Part shown: one piece after another, positions 7,672 to 16,078 of the stretch
Layout of the letters: each line of letters opens with the position of its first letter
Numbering within the stretch: the first letter of the stretch is position 1
From: Stieleria tagensis
Lineage (GTDB): Bacteria; Planctomycetota; Planctomycetia; Pirellulales; Pirellulaceae
Direction of reading: 5' to 3'
Length of the DNA: 64,000 nucleotides
NCBI RefSeq assembly: GCF_024129865.1
Contig: NZ_JAMYFE010000066.1
Location: 62,001 to 126,000 of the forward strand
Position numbers and translations under genes: made by a program
The notes under the pieces: generated by a model
Told to the model about the DNA's origin: nothing
The model's input: the letters and a program-made list of their open reading frames with translations, nothing else
Database searches by the model: none

Positions 7672-9447
7672 GTGGCAACAATTTTCAAGAAGACCTACAT
7701 ACGACCTGTACCATCTGGGGCGCGAACCATTACTCGGAAGGGCATTGAGTACGTTCAGTGGCGAGATCGGTCGGGAAAGTTGCAGACCGGAGAACTGACT
7801 GCGGGCAAGGATGGCTCTCCCAGGATCAAAGTGAAGTCGTCTAGATGGACGGCGAAGTACCGCAACGGGGAGGGGGTCGTCTTTGAGGTATCCACAGGGT
7901 GTAGCGACCGAGACGCTGCAAATTCGGTGCTCAATGACTTGGTTCGACGTTCGGAACAAGTTAAATCCAAGATCCTCACAGCAGACCAGGCTGCAATCGC
8001 TGAGCATCAGTCTACTTTGCTGTCGGATCACATCGCCACGTACGTGGACCATTTGAAGGCCCGCAACGTCCACGCTGATCGCATCAAGACGATGGAAACG
8101 CGAATGAAACAATCGGCTGAAGGCTGTGGATTTCGATGGCTTTCGGACATGAATGTCGATCGGTTCGAAAAATGGCTTGGCGAGCTTAGGGAAGAGCCAG
8201 AGGAGCAGGATGCGGACAAAATGCCGAAGCCAGTATCTGCATCCGTTTACAACGGGTTCGTCGAATCCTGGGTGGCATTCGGGTTCTGGTGCGTCGGCAA
8301 ACGGATGGCCGGCAAACGATCGCACATGAATGGCGACAAACGGATGCTGACAAATCCGTTCGAGGGGATGCGGCGATTGGACCCGAAACAAGATCGCCGT
8401 CGAACGGCCCGGGCGCTGACCGAAAAGGAACTGACCGATTTACTGGACGCTGCACGGCGCAGACCACTACGCGACGCAATGACCGTTCGAACCGGTAAAA
8501 ACAAAGGAAAGCAATTGGCTAAAGTCGCGGACCGCCGAAGACTAGAATTGAAGCAACTAGGTCATGAACGGGCAATGATTTACAAGACGCTGGTGCTTAC
8601 CGGCTTGCGAGTCAACGAACTTCGAACTCTTGCCTGTCAGGATCTGTCCTTTGGTGACGTTCCGTTCGTCAAGCTGCGTCACAGCAACGAGAAGAGCCGG
8701 AAAGGATCGACAGTCGCTCTGCGTTCAGACCTGGCGGCGGAGTTGCGCGAGTGGATTCAAGGTCGCGAACCCAGCGCCAGGGTGTTTAACGTCCCGGCGG
8801 GCATGCTCCGTATCATGGACCGCGATCTAAAGTTAGCTGGAATTGAAAAAGAGTCAGATGGGAGCGTGGTCCACATTCACGCACTTCGGCACTCCTTTGG
8901 TACACATTTATCAAAAGCGGGTGTCGCCCCCAGAGTCGCGCAGGCGGCAATGCGTCACAGCGACATTAGCTTGACGATGAACACCTACACTGACGCTCGC
9001 TTGCTGGACACGGCCGAAGCCGTCGAGGCACTTCCGGAGCTAAAGATCCCAACCGACAACACGGATTTAAACTGCAGTTCTGTATCGCCAGCCGATGCAC
9101 CAGCCGATGCACCAACTCCTGGCCAACGGGGGCATTTTGAGTCCATTCCTGACCAATTGGGCGAATGCGAAGACGACGCCTTGAACAAAGAAAAACCCCG
9201 CGAAACGCAGGGTTTCACAGGGTTTGATGCAGTCGGGGCGACAAGATTTGAACTTGCGACCTCTACGTCCCGAACGTTCTTGGCTTGCGAAAATGAGTTC
9301 GGTCAAAGGATCATAAGTCGTTTGCGGGTCAAGAGTTATGGGTCAACTGAATTGTGGCCACTTGGGGGTGTTTCTTGTGGCCACTTGCCTGTCCACTTGA
9401 ATGTGATTTTTCGTCTCATTTCTTCCGTGGGAACTGGTTATGAGTAG
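7672..9447 (+). CDS. Tyrosine recombinase / integrase
   Basis: A 591-aa phage-type integrase. The catalytic residues are visible: R313 (TGLRVNELR), H403-x-x-R406 (HALRH), H429 (MRHSD) and the nucleophile Y439 (NTYTD). The N-terminal part would hold the arm-binding and core-binding (SAM-like) domains. GTG 7672 is chosen for the GAGGAG at 7659-7664, 7 bases upstream. The tail after about residue 520 (ATRFELATSTSRT) is not integrase sequence. It is the antisense translation of a tRNA-Pro 3' half, showing that the gene runs across its own attachment site. The catalytic domain appears intact, so the element may still be mobile. Confidence 0.93.
   Translation: MATIFKKTYIRPVPSGARTITRKGIEYVQWRDRSGKLQTGELTAGKDGSPRIKVKSSRWTAKYRNGEGVVFEVSTGCSDRDAANSVLNDLVRRSEQVKSKILTADQAAIAEHQSTLLSDHIATYVDHLKARNVHADRIKTMETRMKQSAEGCGFRWLSDMNVDRFEKWLGELREEPEEQDADKMPKPVSASVYNGFVESWVAFGFWCVGKRMAGKRSHMNGDKRMLTNPFEGMRRLDPKQDRRRTARALTEKELTDLLDAARRRPLRDAMTVRTGKNKGKQLAKVADRRRLELKQLGHERAMIYKTLVLTGLRVNELRTLACQDLSFGDVPFVKLRHSNEKSRKGSTVALRSDLAAELREWIQGREPSARVFNVPAGMLRIMDRDLKLAGIEKESDGSVVHIHALRHSFGTHLSKAGVAPRVAQAAMRHSDISLTMNTYTDARLLDTAEAVEALPELKIPTDNTDLNCSSVSPADAPADAPTPGQRGHFESIPDQLGECEDDALNKEKPRETQGFTGFDAVGATRFELATSTSRTFLACENEFGQRIISRLRVKSYGSTELWPLGGVSCGHLPVHLNVIFRLISSVGTGYE
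9189..9214 (-). terminator. Intrinsic terminator downstream of the tRNA-Pro 3' fragment
   Basis: Read on the minus strand, this is a 9-bp stem (AACCCTGCG / CGCGGGGTT, one G-T pair) with a 3-base loop followed by TTTTT. It sits about 20 bases beyond the 3' end of the tRNA-Pro fragment and matches a tRNA terminator. It lies inside the integrase reading frame on the other strand. Confidence 0.65.
9233..9277 (-). other. att site: 3' half of tRNA-Pro(CGG)
   Basis: The reverse complement reads as a tRNA 3' half: anticodon loop TTCGGGA (anticodon CGG), anticodon 3' stem CGTAG, T-arm GGTCGCAAGTTCAAATC and acceptor 3' strand CGCCCCGA. Homology stops three bases 5' of the anticodon loop. The next 35 bases do not fold into a D-arm or acceptor 5' strand, so this is a fragment and not a functional tRNA. 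A core that starts in the anticodon stem-loop is the standard crossover region for tyrosine integrases. It overlaps the 3' part of the integrase gene. Confidence 0.85.
9352..9399 (+). repeat. Direct repeats TTGTGGCCACTTG beside att
   Basis: The 13-mer TTGTGGCCACTTG occurs exactly at 9352-9364 and 9375-9387, with a shorter relative, TGTCCACTTG, at 9390-9399. Together they lie 75-120 bases from the tRNA fragment. The size, direct orientation and position suit arm-type integrase binding sites. This is an inference. Confidence 0.5.
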
Positions 9448-11203
9448 ATGTATCACGTTTTGCTCTCGCGCTCCCTGGTCGCGGCACTGTTCAGGCCGCT
9501 GACCTATCGACAGCTAAATCGAGAAATCAATCGCGAATCGGCCGGTCGCGACAAAAATGCCAGCAGGGCGACCTGTATTGCATCACTGCAACAGAGGCTG
9601 AAATCGAATGCGGGTATCCATGGTCACAAGCTATCTCGGTGTGGGTTCACGGGTTGTTGAGGAGCCGACGATTGGGTTTACACCAGCATGGGGCGCTTTA
9701 CAAGAGCGGTGCCTTTCTGCATCCAGTCACGTCGACTGGGCTTTGTTCGCATAGGTAGGCCGGTAACTTTTAGGCCGGTAACTTTCAGCTGACCATTCGG
9801 CGTTTCGACATCGCTCGTTGACGTTGATTGCTGATTCGGGATTGACTCAAAGGCGTGGCGACGTGAACTTGCGGACTGCGTTCGGCTCTCTTCACCATCC
9901 AGCCCACGTACTTAATCGGATCTAGACGGGAAGAAACGTTGACGGTGTCGAAGGCAGCCAACCGCTGAGCTTTCCTACCCGTGTTGGCTTCAATCACCGC
10001 ATTACTGCTACCAACAGTCTGACAAGTTTTGTCGCTGCTTACGGCCACGTTTGAGCCGTGATTTAAGTCGGTTCAATTGAGCGACGGTCTGTGGACCAAT
10101 CCAAACGCACCCGCTGCAAAAGAGAAACCATGTCATCCGAGACAAGCTCGAACAATTCTCGATGCTGGTCAATGATTGATCGCGCTTGTCCTGTCTTGCC
10201 GCGGCATCGGGCTGTTCCGTTTTCTGTAACGATCCCGCAAACATTGTCTGCGACGATTGCGAAGTCAATCAAAAAAGGGGACATCCGCCAAATGGTAACA
10301 TTTGGCAAGCAGCATAGACGCATATTTCTGTTTTTCCTGAATTGATGTGCCGTCAAAAATGAATTCGAAAGCAGCGTGGATAGCTGAGAGACTTCATCTG
10401 TTTGCCGACCGGTCGGCAAGCAAACTGCCTACGCGTCTCGGCATCATAATTTGTGGAAGCCGCGGCAGTGCGTCTGAGAGTCTGTGTGAGACAGACGTTG
10501 CTACTGACTGGAGAGAAGCCAAGCAGGGCGGACAGCCGATATGGATGGGGATTGGTCATCCACGTAGGCATCAGTCAGGTCTTCCGCTATCGATAAGCGA
10601 TCGTCAAGCAATAGTAGCGGACGAGCGTCAGTCCAGCGGAGCGGTCGGTGAAGCATGCACAGCCGGCCATCTTCCTTAGCTGGGTACCGCCTGGACATTC
10701 CCTGTAGCTCGACAGCTTGCGGGAGTCGCAGGAACCGTTGCACAGCCAAACACCAAGGCCGCCGAAACGGTTGCAGAGCAATTGAGCTGATGAAACGGAG
10801 AGGCCGAAGCCTTCTGCGGTGAAGACCACTTCGGCGTGGTCATAAAGGCGATAGCCGGATCCAGATTGAAAGACGCGGCTTTCTCGGCATTCCAGTTCGA
10901 GTCGCAAATGATCGACGTAACCAATCGGCGAATCAACGGCATTGAAAGAGCCGAGGCGAGACGCAGATCTGTCGAACGGCCAGGTGGTTGAAGAGTAGGT
11001 GCAATGCATCGGGATTGTTCAGTGAGAATGAGGAAATGATCTCCCTCATTTCACCGCAATCTCCAGAATTCACCAAAATCACCCACCAGGTCTCGAACCG
11101 CACGTGCAGAGGATCTGAGATTCAGCAATGGCTTGCATTCTTCGGATCGCCAAGGAAATATTTGAATTTTTCCCATCGGGAAAGAAGCGAACGTGTGGGC
11201 TTT
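9448..11203. other. Gene-poor decayed stretch
   Basis: About 1.75 kb in which I cannot support a gene. Short open frames exist on both strands, but none resembles a family I know and several overlap each other. Visible structure includes a tandem 16-bp repeat (TAGGCCGGTAACTTT units at 9755 and 9771) and a perfect 18-bp palindrome, TTGCCGACCGGTCGGCAA, at 10402-10419. It is probably relic sequence next to the att site. Confidence 0.5.
10402..10419. repeat. Perfect 18-bp palindrome
   Basis: TTGCCGACC followed directly by GGTCGGCAA. With no gene nearby, its role is unknown; it could be an orphan operator or a cruciform-forming relic. Confidence 0.4.
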
Positions 11204-11374
11204 CTAGCCATTCAAGTCGAGCAAATCCAACTCCTTCTCAGCCTTCTCGCATATTGCATCCAGTGTAGGCACGGTTGCCTCAAGTTGGTGCAAACGTTCT
11301 TTTGCAATATCCATTTCACGTTGTACGTAATTTTGTTTTGATTCGCATTGATTGGCGTCGAATGGGGATGGCAT
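11204..11374 (-). CDS. Small 56-aa coiled-coil protein
   Basis: The start at ATG (11374 on the minus strand) is set by a good ribosome site, AAGGA, 8 bases upstream (complement at about 11382-11387). The 56-aa product is highly charged and mostly helical. It has leucines and isoleucines at roughly heptad spacing through MDIAKERLHQLEATV and ICEKAEKELDLLDL, with no signal peptide and no membrane segment. I do not recognise a family. The isolated position in decayed DNA makes it uncertain, but the RBS and the coiled-coil pattern favour a real small gene. Confidence 0.5.
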   Translation of the reverse strand: MPSPFDANQCESKQNYVQREMDIAKERLHQLEATVPTLDAICEKAEKELDLLDLNG

Positions 11375-11680
11375 TTTCGAGTTCCTTAAATTGGTTGAAG
11401 CGTCGAACGGGATTCGTAAATAGTTGTCTCGGAAAGCTTGGCGCTGGTTTGGCCATCCGGACACGAAATGCCCATCAGGTCTGACGGTCAACTCAATCTA
11501 TCGAAGGTGTTCCAAAACAAGAAAAACGGTCCGTCTGCATGTTTGGTGCGGTCTTCGCCATCCGTCTTGGGCTACCGTGCTTTGGTGAAATGGCAATTTC
11601 CTGTTCAAGCCTTAAATTGCAGGGCATCAGCCAGCCTGTGTCCCGCCTTCGGGCATGGGTACCGTCATGTCATTCCGCAA

Positions 11681-11754
11681 CATGTCTACTCGCTGACCGG
11701 CCCGCTGCACCCTGAAGACGTTCGCTACGTCGACGAAACCAACAAGCTTGATCT
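11681..11754 (+). pseudogene. GIY-YIG-like nuclease gene, 5' fragment
   Basis: The frame here encodes HVYSLTGP and RYVDETNKLDL. This matches the first strands of a GIY-YIG endonuclease domain (VY for the GIY motif, YVD in place of YIG). The frame is interrupted at 11754 by the ISKra4-family element and resumes in phase after it. I see no convincing start codon: the nearest ATG (11667) is in another frame, which suggests a further 5' frameshift. The upstream limit of the gene is therefore uncertain. Confidence 0.6.
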
Positions 11755-13537
11755 GGGTGCATTCCCAAATCGCAGAATGGAAAACATCGTAAATTGCGGA
11801 GTCAAACGGCTACGTTATGAGAAGGTTCACGCTGGGCGGTCATCGGTTGTGGTTCCCACCGCCAATCGTCTGAGGCATGCGTCCGATTGAATTCGGCCAG
11901 TTCCACCATCGCTGTATCCCATTGGTCCGGTACCACTTGGCTCCTGACCTGAAGCATCGACTCGGCGTTCTCGCTTTTCCAGAACATCGCGTTGCTCTTT
12001 AAACGAAGATTGATCACCCGTCGGATACTGCTTTCAATCGCACCGCTGCCACAAGGAATCCCCGCTCGTCGAAATGACACATAGCTCAGCCGACCTGACT
12101 CACCGTGTCGACGAAGGTAAGCAAGCTCGGTTTGCAGTTCCGCGTTCGGTTGCTCCTCGTTTTCCAAGGCACTCAGTTCCTCGACAACCTGACGCCAATG
12201 GCCATTGCGGAGCAGTGTCCGATGCTCGCGGTAAAGCGGGTTCCGTTCTTCGCGACTCAGACCCAATGAACCCAACGCAAGAGAGATGTGGTGAACCGCG
12301 TGACAGCAATCGAGGACTTGGTTCGTCCGCACATCGCTTAGGCTGGCTAACTCAATGATCCCCGCAATCCGATCCCAGATCCAAGGGGCCCCGTCAGCGA
12401 CAAACGTAACACACTCGGCTTGCGCCGCACCTAAGCGGTGCAGATGCATCGCCACGACTTCGGCGATCGCGTCGGGACCCAACAGGGTTCCGTCAATCGT
12501 TGCTTTGGTCTCCTTCGCCATCTTGCCTTGTGCGTCGTGAACGAAGATCGTCACCAACTTCGGTTCACGCCAATCGGCATCGTACGTCCGCGTCCGTCGC
12601 TTTTGAGATCGACCGGGCGCATCACCTGTGAGCAGACCATCCTCGTTAACCTTCTCAGCCTCGGTCGTTTTCGGTTTGGTTTTCCCACGGATTTTCATGC
12701 GGCCTCCGTCGATCTGCACCGAGACTCGTTTGCCCGCTAATTCATTACCCGCAGGCAATTTCCCTTGCCGCAACAACTCGACGCGATGTCGTCTCAGGGC
12801 CAACAACCCATCGCCGCATTGATAAGTGATTCGCTTGACCGCCTTGGCATCCAACTGGACTCCGTCACGGACGAGCTCCTGGTGAGCAAATGCGATCGAG
12901 GGGCACAGAGCCACACGCCGCGTCACACGGCTTTGAAGCGCCGGTGAAACCGCTTTGCCGAATCCGAATTGGGCCAACGTGACATCCAATCCGACTCGGG
13001 GCTGGTCGTCTTTTCGAAAACGCTTCTTTTTGGGACCGCAATAGAGCGTGGTGGCCCAAATCAGCATGCCACCGAATAAACGGATGGCAATGGTTCTCTC
13101 GCGACCCTTTTGCAGAGGGCGGGAGAACTGCTTGCGAGTCTGCTCGGCGGCGCTATCAAACGTTTCCTCAGCGATGGTCATGGCGATCAATCCGGCCACG
13201 ACCATGTCTGCGCCGCGTGCGAAGGCATGATGGACGCTGGTCTCAATCGCCTCGAGGCCGGACGGCTCGCTTTGAAGGCTGTCACTCCAAGCCGGAGCCT
13301 TGCCAAGTATCTCGGCGTGGAAGCGTAATATCATCTCCTGAACCGATTGGATCTTTTCCCCGTCGCGTCCATCCATCGTCAATCCTGTCATCAGAGTTTG
13401 CATCCTTGACTGAGAAGCGAAGATCATCCATTGATCGATGGAATTCTAAGCAACACAGGCCCGCCTGCATGCGCGGCGATCTCGACGGAAGTTCGCTAGC
13501 AAAAACGTCCGTAAAATGGGAATGCACCCCTTGATCT
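11747..13537 (-). mobile_element. ISKra4-family insertion sequence with 8-bp target duplication
   Basis: The element proper runs 11755-13529 (1775 bp). Its ends are inverted: GGGTGCATTCCCA at 11755-11767 and TGGGAATGCACCC at 13517-13529. The target duplication is CTTGATCT, exact at 11747-11754 and 13530-13537. The one gene inside is the transposase on the minus strand. Perfect terminal repeats, perfect duplication and an unbroken transposase indicate a recent, probably still active, insertion. Confidence 0.92.
11802..13427 (-). CDS. ISKra4-family transposase
   Basis: This 541-aa transposase fills most of the insertion sequence. Features of the ISKra4 group include the N-terminal helical region, a central block with VSVQIDGGRM (likely first catalytic Asp), VTFVADGAPWIWD (second Asp) and a C-terminal CGSGAIESSIRRVINLRLK, where the conserved acidic residue lies. 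The reading frame is intact. Start choice between M1 and the nearby internal Met residues (MQTLMTG, MDGRDG) is open. Its RBS lies within the right end of the element. Confidence 0.9.
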   Translation of the reverse strand: MIFASQSRMQTLMTGLTMDGRDGEKIQSVQEMILRFHAEILGKAPAWSDSLQSEPSGLEAIETSVHHAFARGADMVVAGLIAMTIAEETFDSAAEQTRKQFSRPLQKGRERTIAIRLFGGMLIWATTLYCGPKKKRFRKDDQPRVGLDVTLAQFGFGKAVSPALQSRVTRRVALCPSIAFAHQELVRDGVQLDAKAVKRITYQCGDGLLALRRHRVELLRQGKLPAGNELAGKRVSVQIDGGRMKIRGKTKPKTTEAEKVNEDGLLTGDAPGRSQKRRTRTYDADWREPKLVTIFVHDAQGKMAKETKATIDGTLLGPDAIAEVVAMHLHRLGAAQAECVTFVADGAPWIWDRIAGIIELASLSDVRTNQVLDCCHAVHHISLALGSLGLSREERNPLYREHRTLLRNGHWRQVVEELSALENEEQPNAELQTELAYLRRHGESGRLSYVSFRRAGIPCGSGAIESSIRRVINLRLKSNAMFWKSENAESMLQVRSQVVPDQWDTAMVELAEFNRTHASDDWRWEPQPMTAQREPSHNVAV

Positions 13538-14096
13538 GCGATTTCGCATGCACATATCGGAGGCTGAGTACGGCTATACAATCAAAGACGTTTGGCTAAT
13601 GTACGTTCGGTATGAGGGCAAAGATCCGATCATGTCCGTTCTTGAGCAATCCGAGTTTGGCGATTTAGCGGCCGCCGAAAAGTGGGCCAAGACGCAAGAG
13701 AAAGCTTGGATTGAACAGATGGAGATAAAAGATGCACAAATCCGGAACGGCCCAAAGTGGTACAGTGCTCCCGATTGCAAAGCGATATTGAAAGGTGTCA
13801 AGACAGCATGGTACGAAACACACGTTCTACTCTGGGCGATTGATCACAGTTGGCGAGAAGAGCGAAAGCTGATGACCTATCTTAATGATCGCTATGGTTC
13901 GATCATGAGGGAAAGCCCGCAGCCAAACGGACCGACGCTTTGTGAATCCATGGCAGAAATTCCCCTCGCGCAATCTCAATGCGAAGGACGGCGTTTTCGA
14001 GCTTGCTCTGTCCTTCACGCTCTCTTGCAGGCACACCCGCAGCTTGCAGTTAGCGATCTTGAAACATTGATAGATTTTGAGTGCCCCGTGACATGA
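13530..14096 (+). pseudogene. GIY-YIG-like nuclease gene, 3' fragment
   Basis: Joining the two flanks at one copy of CTTGATCT gives KLDLRFRMHISEAEYG, in a single frame with the 5' fragment. The Arg of RFRMH fits the catalytic Arg of GIY-YIG nucleases. A later Glu (in EKAWIEQM) fits the metal-binding Glu, followed by a C-terminal region of about 130 residues. The ATG at 13548 could still give a 182-aa product, but it would lack the GIY-YIG strands. The stop overlaps the ATG of the next decayed gene (ATGA at 14093). Confidence 0.65.
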
Positions 14097-14507
14097 AAGT
14101 TTGGACGCATCATCCTAGCACGTTCCCGCTGACCTCACCAAGCTTGGTTGTTGATCCGACCAAAAGCGTCTACTAAGTAGATCAGAACTACCGCGACGCG
14201 ATCCGAAAACTGCACCGTCATTTGCAGGGCGAGACTCATTTTTTGTGGTGTCTCACTTCCCGATAACGCCTTTGAGCGTCATTGCGAATCAATTGACTTG
14301 ATCGAGTGGCAAATCGACGCGCCAGCGTCACAGATACTCGCTCGTTACCGAGAGGATATCTGGGAAGAAATCTACCACGGAAAGTTGAAAAATTGTGCGG
14401 CCTTAATCACGAACTCGGTAGCCGAGAATTTTGGCGCGCACGTGCGAGTACCAATTGATCCCGCATGGGCAACACCTCACTCCATTCCCTTGAAATATCT
14501 TGGGTAG
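14093..14507 (+). pseudogene. Decayed gene of unknown function
   Basis: Reading from the ATG that overlaps the previous stop, the frame runs MKVWTHHPSTFPLTSP and hits TAA at 14174. It continues in the same frame with NYRDAIRKLHRHLQGETHFLW. A frameshift near 14250 then passes it to a frame that encodes IEWQIDAPASQILARYRED and ends at 14507. The continuity across the stop and shift suggests one former protein of about 135 residues. I do not recognise it. It probably formed a two-gene unit with the GIY-YIG gene and decayed after the IS insertion. Confidence 0.5.
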
Positions 14508-14518
14508 CGGCCCGCTTT

Positions 14519-14977
14519 CTAGAACGCGGGCGGAGTGATTCCCTTGGCTTTGAGTGCCGCGAGGTACTTGTCAGGGTCGGCGAGCAGTTTGTCTTTGCAG
14601 CCGTCGCAGCAAATCCACACCGACTTGCCGTTCACGTCGACTTTTTCGGGTGCTCCCATCGTTCCCGGCATCTCGCCGCTGATGGGGCACATGTGTTGGG
14701 CCATGGCGGACTTGTAATCTTCCGGCGATAGCTCTTTCAACCCCGCCCTCATCTTTGTCATCGGCGAGTCGGAATCGGCGCTGGCGTGGTCGCCGTGATC
14801 GTGATCGGCGTGGTCGCGATGGTCATGGTCGACGTGGACCTCGGCCGTGTCGCTGGCGGGAGTCGCGGGTGGCGTCACAGGATCGGATTCCGGCGAGTTG
14901 CAGCCGTAGATGCCGAGAATGAGCAGCCCGCCGAGTAGAAGCGGGATGAATTTCGTGAGTCGCATGGGGTTTTCCAT
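14519..14977 (-). CDS. His-rich lipoprotein with Cys metal-binding motifs
   Basis: A 152-aa exported lipoprotein. The signal peptide ends in a lipobox-like IYGC near residue 26. Next comes a His/Asp-rich linker (VDHDHRDHADHDHGDH), then a C-terminal domain with CPISGE, the pattern CCDGC and a DPDKYL ending. That ending resembles YHS-type or heavy-metal-binding domains found next to efflux genes. It probably binds metal in the periplasm. It is divergent from the anti-sigma gene, with about 170 bases between starts, and opens metal cluster A. An alternative start is the Met five residues in (14965). Confidence 0.7.
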   Translation of the reverse strand: MENPMRLTKFIPLLLGGLLILGIYGCNSPESDPVTPPATPASDTAEVHVDHDHRDHADHDHGDHASADSDSPMTKMRAGLKELSPEDYKSAMAQHMCPISGEMPGTMGAPEKVDVNGKSVWICCDGCKDKLLADPDKYLAALKAKGITPPAF

Positions 14978-15151
14978 TCGCGGATGAGGAGGGCGATTTC
15001 TTCAGTTGACGTGCATTTGGATACGTGGGCGGTCGCTTTCTTCACGCGGCGCGACAAGAATTCTTCTAATTGGCCTAAATGCGTGAAGAAACGCGGACTT
15101 CGGGCATCAAAAACACATCAGCAGAAGCGTCTCACAGAGAATGAGTGGGTT

Positions 15152-16069
15152 ATGTCAACCAACGATTGCAAAACGGTGCAGCCATACCTGTCGGCTTATC
15201 ACGACGGCGAGCTTGCGGCTGGACAAGCGGCAACGGTGGCGAAACACGTTGAGTCATGCGAATCGTGTGCGGCAGAGCTGAGTTCGTTCACGTCACTCGG
15301 GTCGGATTTCGCTCAATCGCCCATCCCAGCAATACCGTCTGATCTGTGGCAGCGGATTGAGCGTGAACTTCCGATGGCCGCTGAGCCGGTGACACTGTCA
15401 CGACGGTTTAGCGTTTGGGTTCGCGAGTCGCCGTATGGTGCAGGGCTGGTGTCGATGGCGGCTTCCGTTTTGGTGCTGCTGGGTGCAGGGCTGTGGTTCG
15501 GCGGCGACAGCAATCACGACATGGCCGGCGGTGGTGCGATGGCGATGCACGGCAGCGACGGGCATTCGCACGATGGCGAAGAAGCGATGTCGGCCGAACA
15601 CATGGTCGAGTTCGCGGGCGTGATGGACGACTATTTGCAGAAATTGCCCAGCGATCCAGACGGAGCGGAACAGATGCTGCTTACCAAGTACGACGGTGAA
15701 AAAGTCGACGCGGACGGAGCAGTAAAGCTGGTCGGCTATCGCCCGATCGTTTCGAGTGGATTGCCCGAGGGCTATTCGTTGGCGTCGACCAGCGTGTTGA
15801 AGATGCCTTGCTGCACTTGTGTGAAGGCGGTTTGCAAACGAAGTGACGGGTCGACGCTGGTTCTGTTTGAACACGACGACGAAGAGGCGGCTTGGTTTGG
15901 CGATCGCCGCCAGAGCATGGCGATGTGCGGCGACAAAGATTGCTGCCTCGTCGATCTCGATTCCAGCATCGCGGCAACTTGGAAGCAAGGCACTCGCAGC
16001 GTCACAGCCGTTGGCGTTCGCGGCCAAGAGGAAGTGGCGAAGCTGGTGACCTGGTTGGACAAATCCTAA
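15152..16069 (+). CDS. Membrane anti-sigma factor with zinc-finger and metal-sensing periplasmic part
   Basis: From ATG 15152 the product is 305 aa; an upstream in-frame ATG at 14984 gives an unlikely leader. The cytoplasmic N-terminus holds the ZAS anti-sigma motif: C6, then H32-x3-C36-x2-C39. A transmembrane segment (about 97-119) follows. The periplasmic part has a His-rich stretch (HGSDGHSHDGEE) and Cys motifs CCTC (about 219-222) and MCGDKDCC, well placed to bind metal. No sigma gene lies next to it, which is unusual. The ECF sigma at 61725 is a possible partner. A metal-triggered release of sigma is an inference. Confidence 0.75.
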   Translation: MSTNDCKTVQPYLSAYHDGELAAGQAATVAKHVESCESCAAELSSFTSLGSDFAQSPIPAIPSDLWQRIERELPMAAEPVTLSRRFSVWVRESPYGAGLVSMAASVLVLLGAGLWFGGDSNHDMAGGGAMAMHGSDGHSHDGEEAMSAEHMVEFAGVMDDYLQKLPSDPDGAEQMLLTKYDGEKVDADGAVKLVGYRPIVSSGLPEGYSLASTSVLKMPCCTCVKAVCKRSDGSTLVLFEHDDEEAAWFGDRRQSMAMCGDKDCCLVDLDSSIAATWKQGTRSVTAVGVRGQEEVAKLVTWLDKS

Positions 16070-16078
16070 AGCGAACTC

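Noticed and set aside
9236-9280. Complete tRNA-Pro gene
   Set aside because: Only the 3' half from the anticodon loop onward is present. No D-arm or acceptor 5' strand can be found in the following 35 bases.
9785-10419. Overlapping minus-strand frames that could be a transposase relic
   Set aside because: Segments such as LDPIKYVGWMVKR look protein-like, but I could not match them to a family and the frames conflict with each other.
10587-11009. Minus-strand 140-aa frame
   Set aside because: Odd composition (many Cys, Ser, Arg), no signal, no RBS and no recognisable domain.
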